NCBI RefSeq assembly: GCF_014651035.1
Contig: NZ_BMWC01000004.1
Coordinates: 124,001 to 188,000, forward strand
Direction of reading: 5' to 3'
From: Streptomyces lomondensis
GTDB lineage: Bacteria; Actinomycetota; Actinomycetes; Streptomycetales; Streptomycetaceae
DNA length: 64,000 nt
Shown: positions 33,630 to 42,223 of the stretch, piece after piece
Position numbering within the stretch: the stretch's first letter is position 1
How the letters are laid out: each line of letters starts with the position of its first letter
Translations under genes and position numbers: made by a program
The notes under the pieces: model-generated
Databases searched by the model: none
What the model was told of the DNA's origin: nothing
Seen by the model: the letters and a program-made list of their open reading frames with translations, nothing else

Positions 33630-34655
33630 TCAGAGCACACACTCCGCCTCGTCGTACCGATCCTCCGGCACGGTCTTCAGCGTCTCCACGGCCTCGGCCA
33701 ACGACACCATCACTATGTCGGTCCCGCGCAGCGCGGTCATCCGCCCGAACTCCCCGCGATGCACGGCCTCCACCGCATGCCACCCGAACCGCGTGGCCAG
33801 CACCCGGTCGTACGCGGTGGGCGTTCCGCCTCGCTGCACATGCCCGAGAATGACCGGCCGCGCTTCCTTCCCGAGCCGCCGCTCGAGCTCCACGGACAGC
33901 TGCCGCGCGATGCCGGCGAACCGCTCGTGCCCGTAGATGTCCTTGCCGCCCTCGTCGAACTCCATGGTCCCGGGCCGGGGCTTGGCCCCCTCCGCCGCCA
34001 CCACGATCGCGAAGCGCTTGCCCGCCTCGAACCGCTCGCCGACCCGCCTGGTCAACTCCTCTATGTCGAAGGGCCGCTCGGGCACGACGATGGCGTGCGC
34101 GCCGGCCGCCATGCCGGAGTGCAGGGCGATCCAGCCGGTGTGCCGGCCCATGACCTCGACCACCAGGACCCGCTGGTGGGACTCGGCGGTGGTCTTCAGC
34201 CGGTCCAGCGCCTCGGTCGCCACCCCCACGGCCGTGTCGAAGCCGAACGTGACGTCCGTGACCGCGATGTCGTTGTCGATGGTCTTCGGCACACCCACGA
34301 TGGGCAGACCGCTGTCCGACATCAGCCGCGCCGCCTTGAGAGTGCCCTCGCCGCCGATGGGGATGATCGCGTCGAGGCCGAGCTCGTCGACATGGCCCTT
34401 GGCCCGCTCCACACCGTCCCGCAGATGGGAGGGCTGGACCCGGGAGGACCCGAGAATCGTGCCGCCGCGGGCGAGGATGCCACCCACCGCGTCGAGGTCG
34501 AGCTTGAGGTAGTCGCACTCCAGAAGGCCCTTCCAGCCGTCCCGGAAGCCGATGACCTCGTCGCCGTGGTCGGCGACGGCGCGGTGCACGACGGACCGGA
34601 TGACGGCGTTCAGGCCGGGGCAGTCGCCGCCGGACGTGAGGACACCAATGCGCAT
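33630..34655 (-). CDS. pfkA: 6-phosphofructokinase
   Basis: A 341-residue glycolytic enzyme phosphorylating fructose 6-phosphate. It has the N-terminal GGDCPGLNAVIR, the GGEGTLKAA nucleotide loop, PKTIDND with the catalytic Asp pair, GRHTGW and GHVQRGG. Gly in the GGEGT loop together with Lys in PKTIDND is the combination known from actinomycete ATP-dependent enzymes, although the Lys is typical of pyrophosphate-dependent relatives, so ATP use is likely but not certain. Streptomyces carry several pfkA paralogues. Confidence 0.93.
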   Translation of the reverse strand: MRIGVLTSGGDCPGLNAVIRSVVHRAVADHGDEVIGFRDGWKGLLECDYLKLDLDAVGGILARGGTILGSSRVQPSHLRDGVERAKGHVDELGLDAIIPIGGEGTLKAARLMSDSGLPIVGVPKTIDNDIAVTDVTFGFDTAVGVATEALDRLKTTAESHQRVLVVEVMGRHTGWIALHSGMAAGAHAIVVPERPFDIEELTRRVGERFEAGKRFAIVVAAEGAKPRPGTMEFDEGGKDIYGHERFAGIARQLSVELERRLGKEARPVILGHVQRGGTPTAYDRVLATRFGWHAVEAVHRGEFGRMTALRGTDIVMVSLAEAVETLKTVPEDRYDEAECVL

Positions 34656-34746
34656 AGCCCGAAAACCTTCTCGATGTGGGCCGGGACCGGACCACGTTGT
34701 CCGGCTCGAATCCCCGCCACCCTAGCGGCATCGAGGGGCCGGACCG

Positions 34747-34834
34747 AAGCACGCGTCCGCCTGCTGGACGACCCCGCTCACCTGTGCGGATGGGTCGTCA
34801 TACGGGCTGTTGACCAGCAGGTTGACGCGTGCTT
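34747..34834. repeat. Long structured inverted repeat
   Basis: Outer arms at 34747-34767 and 34814-34834 pair over 19 of 21 positions (11 bp, a 2x2 mismatch, then 8 bp). Inside, GACGACCC (34767-34774) pairs perfectly with GGGTCGTC (34792-34799), enclosing a CGC/GCG tip. It lies between the gatD stop and the pfk start, both on the minus strand. It could be a terminator, a structured leader of the pfk mRNA, or a small mobile-element remnant. Confidence 0.65.
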
Positions 34835-34856
34835 ACCGCACGCTGCACGGCAGCGG

Positions 34857-35585
34857 CTAGGCAGGCTGCTGCGCGGCCGCGATGCGCTCGTTGCGCAGGG
34901 CCTCGTACCAGCGGTCGTCGGTCGGCGGCAGCGCGTTGACGTCGAGCGCCAGCTTCAGCAGCAGGTCCGCGATCAGCGGGTTGCGCGCGAGCACCGGCCC
35001 GTGCATGTACGTGCCGAAGACGGTGTCGTTGTACGCGCCCTCCGTGCCGTCGCCCGTGCCGTTGCCGTTGCCGAAGCGCACCTGGGCGAGCGGGCGGGCG
35101 GTGGGGCCGAGGTGGGTGACGCCCTGGTGGTTCTCGAAGCCGGTCAGCGGGGGCAGGCCGAGACGCGGGTCGATGTCGCCCAGCACGTCACCGACGCACC
35201 GCTCGCCCTCGCCGCGCACGGACACCACGTCCAGCAGCCCGAGTCCGGGCTCGCGCTGGCCGAGGTCGTTGATGAACTCGTGGCCGAGGATCTGGTAGCC
35301 GGCGCACACCGAGAACACGATGGCGCCGTTCTCCACGGCCCGGGCCAGTCCGGCGTCCCGGCGCAGCCGCTCGGCCGCGAGCCGCTGCGGGCGGTCCTCA
35401 CCGCCGCCGATCAGGTAGATGTCACCGGAGGTAGGGATCGGCTGGTCGCTGCGCACATCGAGCCGGGCCACGTCGAGGCCGCGCTGCCGGGCCCGGCGCT
35501 CCACGACGAGGACGTTGCCCTGGTCGCCGTAGGTGCTGAGCAGGTCGGGATAGATCCAGACGATGCGCAGTTGGTTGTCGCTCAC
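34857..35585 (-). CDS. gatD: Lipid II isoglutaminyl synthase, glutaminase subunit GatD
   Basis: A class I glutamine amidotransferase (CobB/CobQ-like) of 242 residues that supplies ammonia to MurT for amidation of the D-glutamate in lipid II. The nucleophile is Cys94 (VFSVCAGYQILG), and the catalytic His lies in GTYMHGPVL; YGDQGNVLVV is the typical N-terminus. The start is GTG 35585, with AGGGGAC 6 bases upstream. It follows murT after 25 bases. Together they modify peptidoglycan precursors in the cytoplasm. Confidence 0.92.
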   Translation of the reverse strand: MSDNQLRIVWIYPDLLSTYGDQGNVLVVERRARQRGLDVARLDVRSDQPIPTSGDIYLIGGGEDRPQRLAAERLRRDAGLARAVENGAIVFSVCAGYQILGHEFINDLGQREPGLGLLDVVSVRGEGERCVGDVLGDIDPRLGLPPLTGFENHQGVTHLGPTARPLAQVRFGNGNGTGDGTEGAYNDTVFGTYMHGPVLARNPLIADLLLKLALDVNALPPTDDRWYEALRNERIAAAQQPA

Positions 35586-35610
35586 AAAAGTCCCCTGACG
35601 TCTCTCGTGC

Positions 35611-36849
35611 TCAGTTGCCGACGCGGCGGCGCAGGTCCTGGAACGCCGTGTAGTTGGCGATGACCTCGATCCGGCCCGGCGGGCACGCCTGCACGGCCTG
35701 GTCGAGGTTCTCGTAGACCTGGAAGTGCTGGTCGGCGACTTCCAGGCGCACCGCGAGGTCCAGTCGCCGGTCGCCGACGACGCAGATCGGGTGGCCGGTC
35801 AGGCGCGTGTAGTCGACGTCCCACAGCCAGGAGGTGTCGGTGCCGTCGGCGGAGCGCGCGTTCACGGAGAGGATCACCGGGGCGGGCGGCGGGTCGATCA
35901 GGGAGAACGTCTCCAGCCAGCCGGCCGGGTTCTTCGCGAGCAGGAGCCTGAGGTCACGGCCCTGGAACTGGACGACGTCGTACCGCCCGGCCACCGCCTG
36001 CACCTGGTACATGCGCTCCAGCGCGACCTGGGGCGGCACCCCGAACACGGCGGCGACGGCGGCCGAGGAGGCGGCGTTGGCCTTGTTGGCGCGGCCGGGC
36101 AGCTGGAGGTGGATCGGCCAGGCCGAGCCGTGCGGGTCGAGGACGTGGTCGCCGGACAGGGCCCAGCTCGGCGTCGGGCGGCGGAAGCCGCACTCACCGC
36201 AGTACCAGTCGTCGCCCGGGCGCTGCATCACGCCGCCGCAGGACGGGCAGGACCAGGCGTCGTCCTTCCACATCTGCCCGGCGGCGACCCAGATCACATT
36301 GGGGGAGGAGGACGCCGCCCACACCACCAGCGGGTCGTCGCAGTTGGCCACGACCACGGCCTTGGAACCGGCGAGCCCTTCCCGCCAGTTCTCGGCGAGC
36401 ATGCGGGTCTCGGCGGCGCGGTCGAGCTGGTCGCGGGAGAGGTTGAGCAGGGCGATGCACTTGGGGGCGGTGTCCCGGGCGACGCCGGCGAGGTACTTCT
36501 CGTCGACCTCGATGACGCCGTACCGGGCGTCCGAGCCGCCGGCGAGGGCCGAGGTGATGCCGGCCGGCATGTTGGCGCCGAGCGCGTTGGAGACGACCGG
36601 GCCCGCCGCGCGCAGGGCCTCGGCGATGAGCCGGGTGGTCGTGGTCTTGCCGTTGGTCGCGGAGACCAGGATCACGTCCAGGTTCTGGGCGAGCCGGGCG
36701 AGGAGGTCGGGGTCGAGCTTGAGCGCCACCCGGCCGCCGATCACCGAACCGCTGCCGCGTCCAGCGGCGCGGGATGCCGCTGCGACCGCCTTGCCCGCGG
36801 TCACGGCCAGCTTGGCCCGCGGCGAGAGCGGGTCCGAGTTGCCTGCCAT
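35611..36849 (-). CDS. murT: Lipid II isoglutaminyl synthase, Mur-ligase subunit MurT
   Basis: A 412-residue Mur-ligase-like subunit that activates lipid II glutamate with ATP. The P-loop reads SATNGKTTTT (63-72), and the Mur central-domain motif DEKYL lies near 116-120. A zinc ribbon, Cys201, Cys204, Cys217 and Cys220 (CPSC and CGEC), is inserted as known for MurT. The C-terminal DUF1727 domain includes RSADGTDTSWLWDVDY. It is the first gene of the murT-gatD operon and is divergent from peptide deformylase. Confidence 0.93.
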   Translation of the reverse strand: MAGNSDPLSPRAKLAVTAGKAVAAASRAAGRGSGSVIGGRVALKLDPDLLARLAQNLDVILVSATNGKTTTTRLIAEALRAAGPVVSNALGANMPAGITSALAGGSDARYGVIEVDEKYLAGVARDTAPKCIALLNLSRDQLDRAAETRMLAENWREGLAGSKAVVVANCDDPLVVWAASSSPNVIWVAAGQMWKDDAWSCPSCGGVMQRPGDDWYCGECGFRRPTPSWALSGDHVLDPHGSAWPIHLQLPGRANKANAASSAAVAAVFGVPPQVALERMYQVQAVAGRYDVVQFQGRDLRLLLAKNPAGWLETFSLIDPPPAPVILSVNARSADGTDTSWLWDVDYTRLTGHPICVVGDRRLDLAVRLEVADQHFQVYENLDQAVQACPPGRIEVIANYTAFQDLRRRVGN

Positions 36850-37007
36850 CAGTTCTCGATCCTCCTTGCGTACGCGCCGCGCGTTGAAGCCTGACGGCCA
36901 CGTGGTGTGGACCTCAGCCTATCGAGATCCCTTCGCACTCCCGAACCGCGGCACTGTGGGGAACTCGTGCGGGAGGCGCGGATCGACAGGACCTTACTCT
37001 TGCCGCC

Positions 37008-37553
37008 ATGCGACACAGCTCCATCCCCGGCGCCCGCGGCCGCGTGAGACCCCTCACCCTGCACGGCGATCCGCTCCTGCACACGCCCTGCGCGGAGGTC
37101 ACCGACTTCGGCCCCGAACTGGTCCGCCTCGTCGAGGACTTGTTCGCGACCATGTACGCCGCCCAGGGCGTCGGCCTGGCCGCCAACCAGATCGGCGAGC
37201 CGCTGCGGGTCTTCGTCTTCGACTGCCCCGACGACGAGGACGTCCGTCACCTCGGCCACGTGGTCAATCCGCGCCTGGTCGAGGCGGACGGAGTGGTGAT
37301 CCGGGGCCCCGAGGGCTGCCTGTCCCTACCGGGCCTGGAAGCGGGCACGGAACGCTACGACCACGCGGTGGTCGAGGGCTTCACCATGACCGGCGACCCC
37401 ATCACGGTGCACGGCACGGGCTTCTTCGCCCGCTGCCTCCAGCACGAGTACGACCACTTGGAGGGCCGCATCTACGCGGACCGTCTTACGGGCTGGCGCC
37501 ACCGCAGACTGATGCGGCAAGTGGCCAAGGCCTCATGGCGCCGGGTGGGGTGA
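37008..37553 (+). CDS. def: Peptide deformylase
   Basis: A metallohydrolase of 181 residues removing the formyl group from new proteins. All three motifs are present: GVGLAANQIG (54-63), EGCLS (102-106; metal ligand Cys104) and HEYDH (146-150; two metal histidines and the catalytic Glu). The N-terminus is about 15 residues longer than in short PDFs. The 3' end is convergent with a TetR gene, and a dispersed repeat lies between the two stops. Confidence 0.95.
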   Translation: MRHSSIPGARGRVRPLTLHGDPLLHTPCAEVTDFGPELVRLVEDLFATMYAAQGVGLAANQIGEPLRVFVFDCPDDEDVRHLGHVVNPRLVEADGVVIRGPEGCLSLPGLEAGTERYDHAVVEGFTMTGDPITVHGTGFFARCLQHEYDHLEGRIYADRLTGWRHRRLMRQVAKASWRRVG

Positions 37554-37560
37554 CTCCTCA

Positions 37561-37600
37561 GGGGCGCGGGGAACTGCGCGAACAACCCCCACCGGCCGTC
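37561..37600 (+). repeat. Dispersed Streptomyces repeat, copy 3
   Basis: GGGGCGCGGGGAACTGCGCG, then AACAACCCCCACCGGCCGTC. It begins 7 bases after the deformylase stop, between convergent genes, and its first 20 bases are identical to copy 1. Confidence 0.75.
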
Positions 37601-37616
37601 AGTCGAAAAGCAACGG

Positions 37617-38261
37617 TCAGAACCCCGGACCCCCCACCCGGTCACCCGTCGCCGCAAGCCGCCCCCACAACAGATCGGCAAGACTCCGCACCAACTCCGC
37701 ACGGGAACACGGCCGTTCCCCCAGCCACCAGTCCCCGGCGGCATGCATCATGCCGACGATCCCATGCCCCCACACCCGCGCCAGCTGCTGCCCACCCGGC
37801 CCGAGGTCCACCCGCTCCTCGATGACCTGCGCCAGCTCCTCGCCCATCCGCCGCAACAACGGCGCACTGTGCTTGCCGACATCGAACCCCTGGTCCCCCG
37901 GCTGGCTCCCCTCCGCCGGATGCATCAGGAACCGGTACACCTGAGGCCGCGCCTCGATCGCCGCGAGGTACGTGTCCAGCGTCGCCTCGACCCGCTCCCG
38001 CCGCTCCGCCGGCGCGTCCAGCGCCGCCCGCAGCGAGTCCAGCAACGCGTCGGTGTGCCGCTTGGCAAGGGCCGCGTAAAGTCCGCCCTTGTCGCCGAAG
38101 TGCCGGTAGAGAATCGGCTTGGTGATCCCGGCCTCCGCCGCGATCGCGTTCATCGAGGCCTGCGGGCCGTCGCGCAGCACCACGCGGTCGGCGGCCTCGA
38201 GCAGCTCACGCCGCCGGCGGTCGGCGGACCGTTGCTGATCGGTCCGCTGCGTGGTGTCCAT
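37617..38261 (-). CDS. TetR family regulator, divergent from acyl-CoA dehydrogenase
   Basis: A 214-residue repressor with an N-terminal helix-turn-helix at about residues 17-63 (LLEAADRVVLRDGPQASMN, then AGITKPILYRHFGDKGGLY) and a helical ligand domain of the TetR_C type found in fatty-acid regulators. It is divergent from a fadE-type acyl-CoA dehydrogenase gene, and a 23-bp palindrome lies before that gene, so it probably represses it and perhaps itself in response to an acyl-CoA. Confidence 0.9.
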   Translation of the reverse strand: MDTTQRTDQQRSADRRRRELLEAADRVVLRDGPQASMNAIAAEAGITKPILYRHFGDKGGLYAALAKRHTDALLDSLRAALDAPAERRERVEATLDTYLAAIEARPQVYRFLMHPAEGSQPGDQGFDVGKHSAPLLRRMGEELAQVIEERVDLGPGGQQLARVWGHGIVGMMHAAGDWWLGERPCSRAELVRSLADLLWGRLAATGDRVGGPGF

Positions 38262-38375
38262 GTGCTCTCCCCACCCGTGCTGATTCGATGACGCCTGCGC
38301 AAACTAACACTGAAGCATGCCCCGGACACCGAAAGGGTGCCGACCGGTCGGTAGGAGTTGACGCGGACTACCCAC

Positions 38376-38398
38376 CGGTAACAGACTGGGTGTTACCG
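38376..38398. promoter_or_regulatory. TetR operator CGGTAAC-N9-GTTACCG
   Basis: A perfect inverted repeat with 7-base arms, 37 bases before the acyl-CoA dehydrogenase start, with a further GTAAC at 38401-38405. A TTGACG at 38358-38363 could be the -35 element. The position suits repression by the adjacent divergent TetR. Confidence 0.7.
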
Positions 38399-38435
38399 CA
38401 AGTAACATGCACGTGTGCCGCTGGAGGGGACCGAC

Positions 38436-39662
38436 ATGGCCGAGTTCACCATGGAGCTCAACGACGAACAGAAGGAGGTCCGCGACTGGCTCCACGGCTT
38501 CGCCGCCGATGTGATCCGCCCCGCGGCCGCCGAATGGGACGAGCGTGAGGAGACTCCCTGGCCGGTCATCCAGGAGGCCGCCAAGGTCGGCATCTACTCC
38601 CTGGACTTCTACGCTCAGCAGTACTTCGACCCCACCGGCCTCGGCATCCCCATGGCGATGGAGGAGCTGTTCTGGGGCGACGCGGGCATCGCCCTGTCCA
38701 TCGTCGGCACCGGCCTCGCCGCCGTCGGCGTCCTCGCCAACGGCACCGAGGAGCAGATCGGCACCTGGATTCCCCAGATGTACGGCGACGCCAACGATGT
38801 CAAGGTCGCCGCCTTCTGCTCCTCCGAGCCCGACGCCGGTTCCGACGTGGCCTCCATGCGCACCCGGGCCGTGTACGACGAGGCCAAGGACGAGTGGGTG
38901 ATCAACGGCACCAAGACCTGGGCGACCAACGGCGGCATCGCCAACGTCCACGTCGTGGTCGCGGTCGTCGACCCCGGGCTGGGCTCCAAGGGGCACGCCT
39001 CCTTCATCATCCCGCCGGGCACCCAGGGCCTGTCCCAGGGCCAGAAGTTCAAGAAGCACGGCATCCGCGCCTCGCACACCGCCGAGGTCATCCTCGACAA
39101 CGTGCGCGTGCCCGGCTCCTGCCTGCTCGGCGGCAAGGAGAAGCTGGACGAGCGCCTGGCCCGCGCCCGGGAGAAGGCCAAGCAGGGCGGGGAACGTGTG
39201 AAGAACGCGGCGATGGCCACCTTCGAGGCGTCCCGCCCGGCCGTCGGCGCCATGGCGGTCGGCACCGCCCGCGCCGCGTACGAGGTCGCCCTCGACTACG
39301 CCGTGACCCGTGAGCAGTTCGGCCGGCCGATCATCGACAACCAGGGCGTCGCCTTCCAGCTCGCGGACATGCGCACGTCCATCGACGCGGCCCGGCTCCT
39401 CGTCTGGCGCGCCTCCTGGATGGCCGTCAACGGCAAGCCGTTCACCGCGGCCGAGGGCTCGATGTCCAAGCTCTTCGCCAGCGAGACGGCGAAGAAGGTC
39501 ACGGCCCAGGCGATCCAGATCCTGGGCGGCAACGGCTACACGCGGGAGTACCCGGTGGAGCGGATGCACCGCGACGCGGCGATCTACACCATCTTTGAGG
39601 GCACCAGCGAGATCCAGCGTCTGGTCATCGCCCGGACGCTGTCGGGCAAGCCGATCCGCTGA
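38436..39662 (+). CDS. Acyl-CoA dehydrogenase (FadE type)
   Basis: A flavoenzyme of 408 residues carrying out the first oxidation of fatty-acid beta-oxidation. It has FCSSEPDAGSDVASM (FAD/substrate binding), WVINGTKTWATNGG, a long basic insert (about 245-265), the REQFGRPI signature, LGGNGYTREYPVERMHRDA and the catalytic Glu in YTIFEGTSEIQ. ATG 38436 with GGAGGGG upstream is chosen. It is single-gene, followed by a strong terminator, and controlled by the divergent TetR. Confidence 0.93.
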   Translation: MAEFTMELNDEQKEVRDWLHGFAADVIRPAAAEWDEREETPWPVIQEAAKVGIYSLDFYAQQYFDPTGLGIPMAMEELFWGDAGIALSIVGTGLAAVGVLANGTEEQIGTWIPQMYGDANDVKVAAFCSSEPDAGSDVASMRTRAVYDEAKDEWVINGTKTWATNGGIANVHVVVAVVDPGLGSKGHASFIIPPGTQGLSQGQKFKKHGIRASHTAEVILDNVRVPGSCLLGGKEKLDERLARAREKAKQGGERVKNAAMATFEASRPAVGAMAVGTARAAYEVALDYAVTREQFGRPIIDNQGVAFQLADMRTSIDAARLLVWRASWMAVNGKPFTAAEGSMSKLFASETAKKVTAQAIQILGGNGYTREYPVERMHRDAAIYTIFEGTSEIQRLVIARTLSGKPIR

Positions 39663-39672
39663 CGCGGCGGTC

Positions 39673-39705
39673 GGGCCCCCTCCGGTATCCGGAGGGGGCC
39701 CTTTT
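39673..39705 (+). terminator. Terminator with T-tract
   Basis: GGGCCCCCTCCGG, loop TAT, CCGGAGGGGGCCC, then TTTT: a 13-bp perfect stem 10 bases after the acyl-CoA dehydrogenase stop. Confidence 0.9.
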
Positions 39706-39840
39706 CCGTGTGCGCACAGGGCGGACGCGAGGGCAGGCTCCCGGGTTGCCTCGATCATCGGATTTTTTTCGGTGAACCGTGCAACCATGCATTTCCTTTG
39801 CGAGTCCTTCACCTACGTGTCACAGAACCCTGGGGGGATC

Positions 39841-40443
39841 ATGAGCAACTACAGCCGGATCAGAATCACCGCCGCAGCGGCGGCCGTGATCGGCGCACTC
39901 ACCATCACCGCCTGCGGTGGCTCCGGCGACTCCGTCGTCGACAAGCCCAAGGCCAAGGCCTCCGCCAAGGCCGACAGCGGGCAGCAGGCCAAGAAGAAGG
40001 CCGCCGAGAAAGAGGCCGCACCCGAGGTCGCCAAGACCGGCGACACCCTCGCCCTGAAGGGCATGGAGGACGGCAGCAAGCTCGACGTCACCGTCGTCAA
40101 GGTCGTCGACAACGCCAAGTCCGGCGACGAGTTCACCGCTCCCGAGTCCGGCAACCGGTGGATCGCCGTGCAGTTCCAGCTCGTCAACACCGGAACCAAG
40201 GCCTACACGGACAGCCCGCAGAACGGCGCTCAGGTCGCCGACGACCAGGGCCAGCAGTTCCAGACCACCTTCGCCGAGGTCACCGCCGGCCCGTCCATGT
40301 CGTCCGCCGTCCGGCTCAAGCCCGGCGCCAAGGCCCTGGGCTGGATCGTGTTCGAGGTGCCGAAGGCCTCGAAGGTGGCGACGGTCCAGTTCGCGATGGA
40401 CTCCGGCTTCGCCGAGCAGACCGGCGAGTGGCAGCTCACCTGA
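39841..40443 (+). CDS. DUF4352 lipoprotein
   Basis: An exported lipoprotein of 200 residues. The signal peptide (about 1-24) ends in lipobox ITAC, followed by GGSGDS and a lysine/alanine-rich linker (about 33-65). The Ig-like DUF4352 domain follows (about 68-195; NRWIAVQFQLVNTGTKAY is typical, as is LKPGAKALGWIVFEVP). Such proteins are found on the outer face of the membrane and have no assigned activity; they may bind a ligand or another lipoprotein. ATG 39841 begins exactly at the signal sequence. Confidence 0.85.
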   Translation: MSNYSRIRITAAAAAVIGALTITACGGSGDSVVDKPKAKASAKADSGQQAKKKAAEKEAAPEVAKTGDTLALKGMEDGSKLDVTVVKVVDNAKSGDEFTAPESGNRWIAVQFQLVNTGTKAYTDSPQNGAQVADDQGQQFQTTFAEVTAGPSMSSAVRLKPGAKALGWIVFEVPKASKVATVQFAMDSGFAEQTGEWQLT

Positions 40444-40457
40444 CGCCTGCCGGTCGT

Positions 40458-40474
40458 CCGGCGGCGCCCGCCGG
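40458..40474. terminator. Short hairpin between convergent genes
   Basis: CCGGCGG-CGC-CCGCCGG, a perfect 7-bp stem between the lipoprotein stop and the cupin stop. Confidence 0.45.
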
Positions 40475-40477
40475 TCC

Positions 40478-40999
40478 TCACCGGTGCCGGAGCGGCGTCA
40501 GCTGTTCGATGTCGTAGCGTGCCCGCAGTTCCTGGATCGCCGTGTGATCCGGCGGGCCCCCGCTCGCCAGGATCTCCAGGAGCTCCTCGAAGTACCGCTC
40601 GTGATCCGGCGGCGGGGAGGCCTGGAAGAACATCTTGGCCGGGGTGTCCGTCGGGTTGGCGAAGGCGTGCGGGCACCCCGGCGGGACGACGATGACCGTG
40701 CCCGGCGTCGCCCGTACCGCCCGGTTGCCCGAAGTGGACTCCCACTTCTGCCAGTTGTCGGGGGTGCGGACGCGCGGCTCGAAGGCGAGGACGTCCAGCT
40801 CGCCTTCGAGCACGTAGAACAACTCCTCACTGCGCGTGTGCACATGGGCCCCGACGTCGAAGCCCGGGGGCACGACCACCTCGAAGGTGGAGGCCATGCG
40901 CGAGTGCGTGCCGGTCACCTTGAAGGTCACATGCTGGGCGGGGGCCTGAACGACCCGGCCGTGCCCCGGTGGGACGAGCAGGCCTTCCGTCGCCGTCAT
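40478..40999 (-). CDS. Cupin quinone-forming monooxygenase (MomA-like)
   Basis: A single-domain cupin of 173 residues, with metal-ligand motif HVHTRSEELFYVLEGELDV and second motif PPGCPHAF. It is the third gene of the rppA operon, 7 bases after the P450. In Streptomyces the cupin encoded beside RppA (MomA) oxidises tetrahydroxynaphthalene to flaviolin, so the same role is expected. Unlike its two upstream neighbours the frame is intact, but without RppA it would lack its substrate in this strain. Confidence 0.82.
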   Translation of the reverse strand: MTATEGLLVPPGHGRVVQAPAQHVTFKVTGTHSRMASTFEVVVPPGFDVGAHVHTRSEELFYVLEGELDVLAFEPRVRTPDNWQKWESTSGNRAVRATPGTVIVVPPGCPHAFANPTDTPAKMFFQASPPPDHERYFEELLEILASGGPPDHTAIQELRARYDIEQLTPLRHR

Positions 41000-41006
41000 C
41001 GCCGGC

Positions 41007-42222
41007 TCACCACGTCACGGGCAGGGCCTCGGGCCCGCGGATCAGCGCGCCCTTCTTGAAGGGCACGTCCTCGGCCGGCACCGCGAGCCGCAGGCCCGGG
41101 ACGTCGTCGAGAAGCGCGTCGACCAGGAGCTCCGACTCCAGCCGGGCCAGCATGGCGCCCGGGCAGTAGTGCGGGCCGAAGCCGAAGGAGACGTGGGGGT
41201 TCGGGTCACGGGAGAAGTCGATGGTCTCCGGGTCCGGGAAGACGTCCGGGTCGCGGTTGGCGGCCAGGTACGACACGTAGATCGCGTCGCCCTCGCGGAT
41301 CCGTACGCCGCTGATCTCCACGTCCTCCAGGGCGATCCGCGACAGACCGACCGCGTTGCGGTGCGGGATCCAGCGCAGGAGTTCGTCGACGGCCCGGGGG
41401 CGGATCTCCGGCTCGGCGCGCAGCCGCTCGGCGAGCTCGGGGCGGGTCAGCAGGACGTAGAACATCTGGCCGCTGTTGTTGGTGACCGCCTCGCCGCCGA
41501 TCTGGAGGAGGACCGCGAGGCCCACCGCCTCCTCCACGGTGACCTCGCCGCGGCCCACGGCGGCGCCGAGCAGGGAGGTGACGTCCTCGCCGGTGCTGCC
41601 CTCACGCAGGCCGATCAGGTCGGCGAAGTAGGCGCCCATCTCCTTCTTGGCCTTCTCGCTGACCTCGGCGCCGTGCGCGGAGGACAGGATCAGCTGGGTC
41701 CAGGTGTGCATGCCCTGCCGGTCGGCGGCCGGGACGCCCATCAGCTCGCAGATCACCGCGATGGGGAACGGGCCGAGCACGGCCTCGGTCAGAGTCGGCG
41801 GGCGGCCCGTCCTGGAGCATCTCCTCGACCAGCTCCGCCAGCATGCGCCGGGACCGCTCGCGCACCCGCTCCACCCCGCGCGCGGTGAACGCGGCGGCGA
41901 CGCTGCGGCGCAGCCGGGTGTGGTCCGGCGGATCCAGGAACCCGACCGCGCCCCGGGCCGGGATGAAGTGCGGGGCCAGCCGGGTGACCTGCCGGTCCAT
42001 GACGGCCTCGCGGCTGAAGCGCGGGTCGTTGGTCACCGTCCGCACGTCGTCGTAGCGGGTGACCAGCCAGGCCCAGCCCTCGCCGTTGGGCAGCTTGATA
42101 CGGGTGACCGGGCCCTCGTCCATCAGCTCCCGCAGGACCGGGTCGAAGTCCGCGCCGGACAGGTCGAGCGCGGGCCAGTCCCGGACCGGGGGCAGGGTGT
42201 CGGTGATCGTCTCTTCGCTCAT
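41007..42222 (-). pseudogene. CYP158A2-like cytochrome P450, frameshifted
   Basis: Related to the P450 that couples flaviolin into dimers. The N-terminal part (ATG 42220-42222, MSEETITDTLPP) is in one frame up to EEMLQDGPPAD, about codon 142; the rest (GPFPIAVICELMGVP to the end) is in another. The I-helix segment GGEAVTNNSG, ExxR (ELLR) and the heme loop FGFGPHYCPG are in the second part. One extra base near 41793 explains it: reading GAC-CTG-ACC-GAG instead of GACTCTGACCGAG restores a 404-residue protein. Without repair, translation stops at 41602 after 206 residues, with no heme site. Confidence 0.85.
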
Positions 42223-42223
42223 C

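Noticed and set aside
34690..34715. T-arm-like GGCTCGAATCCC resembling part of a tRNA
   Set aside because: No acceptor, D or anticodon arms can be drawn around it.
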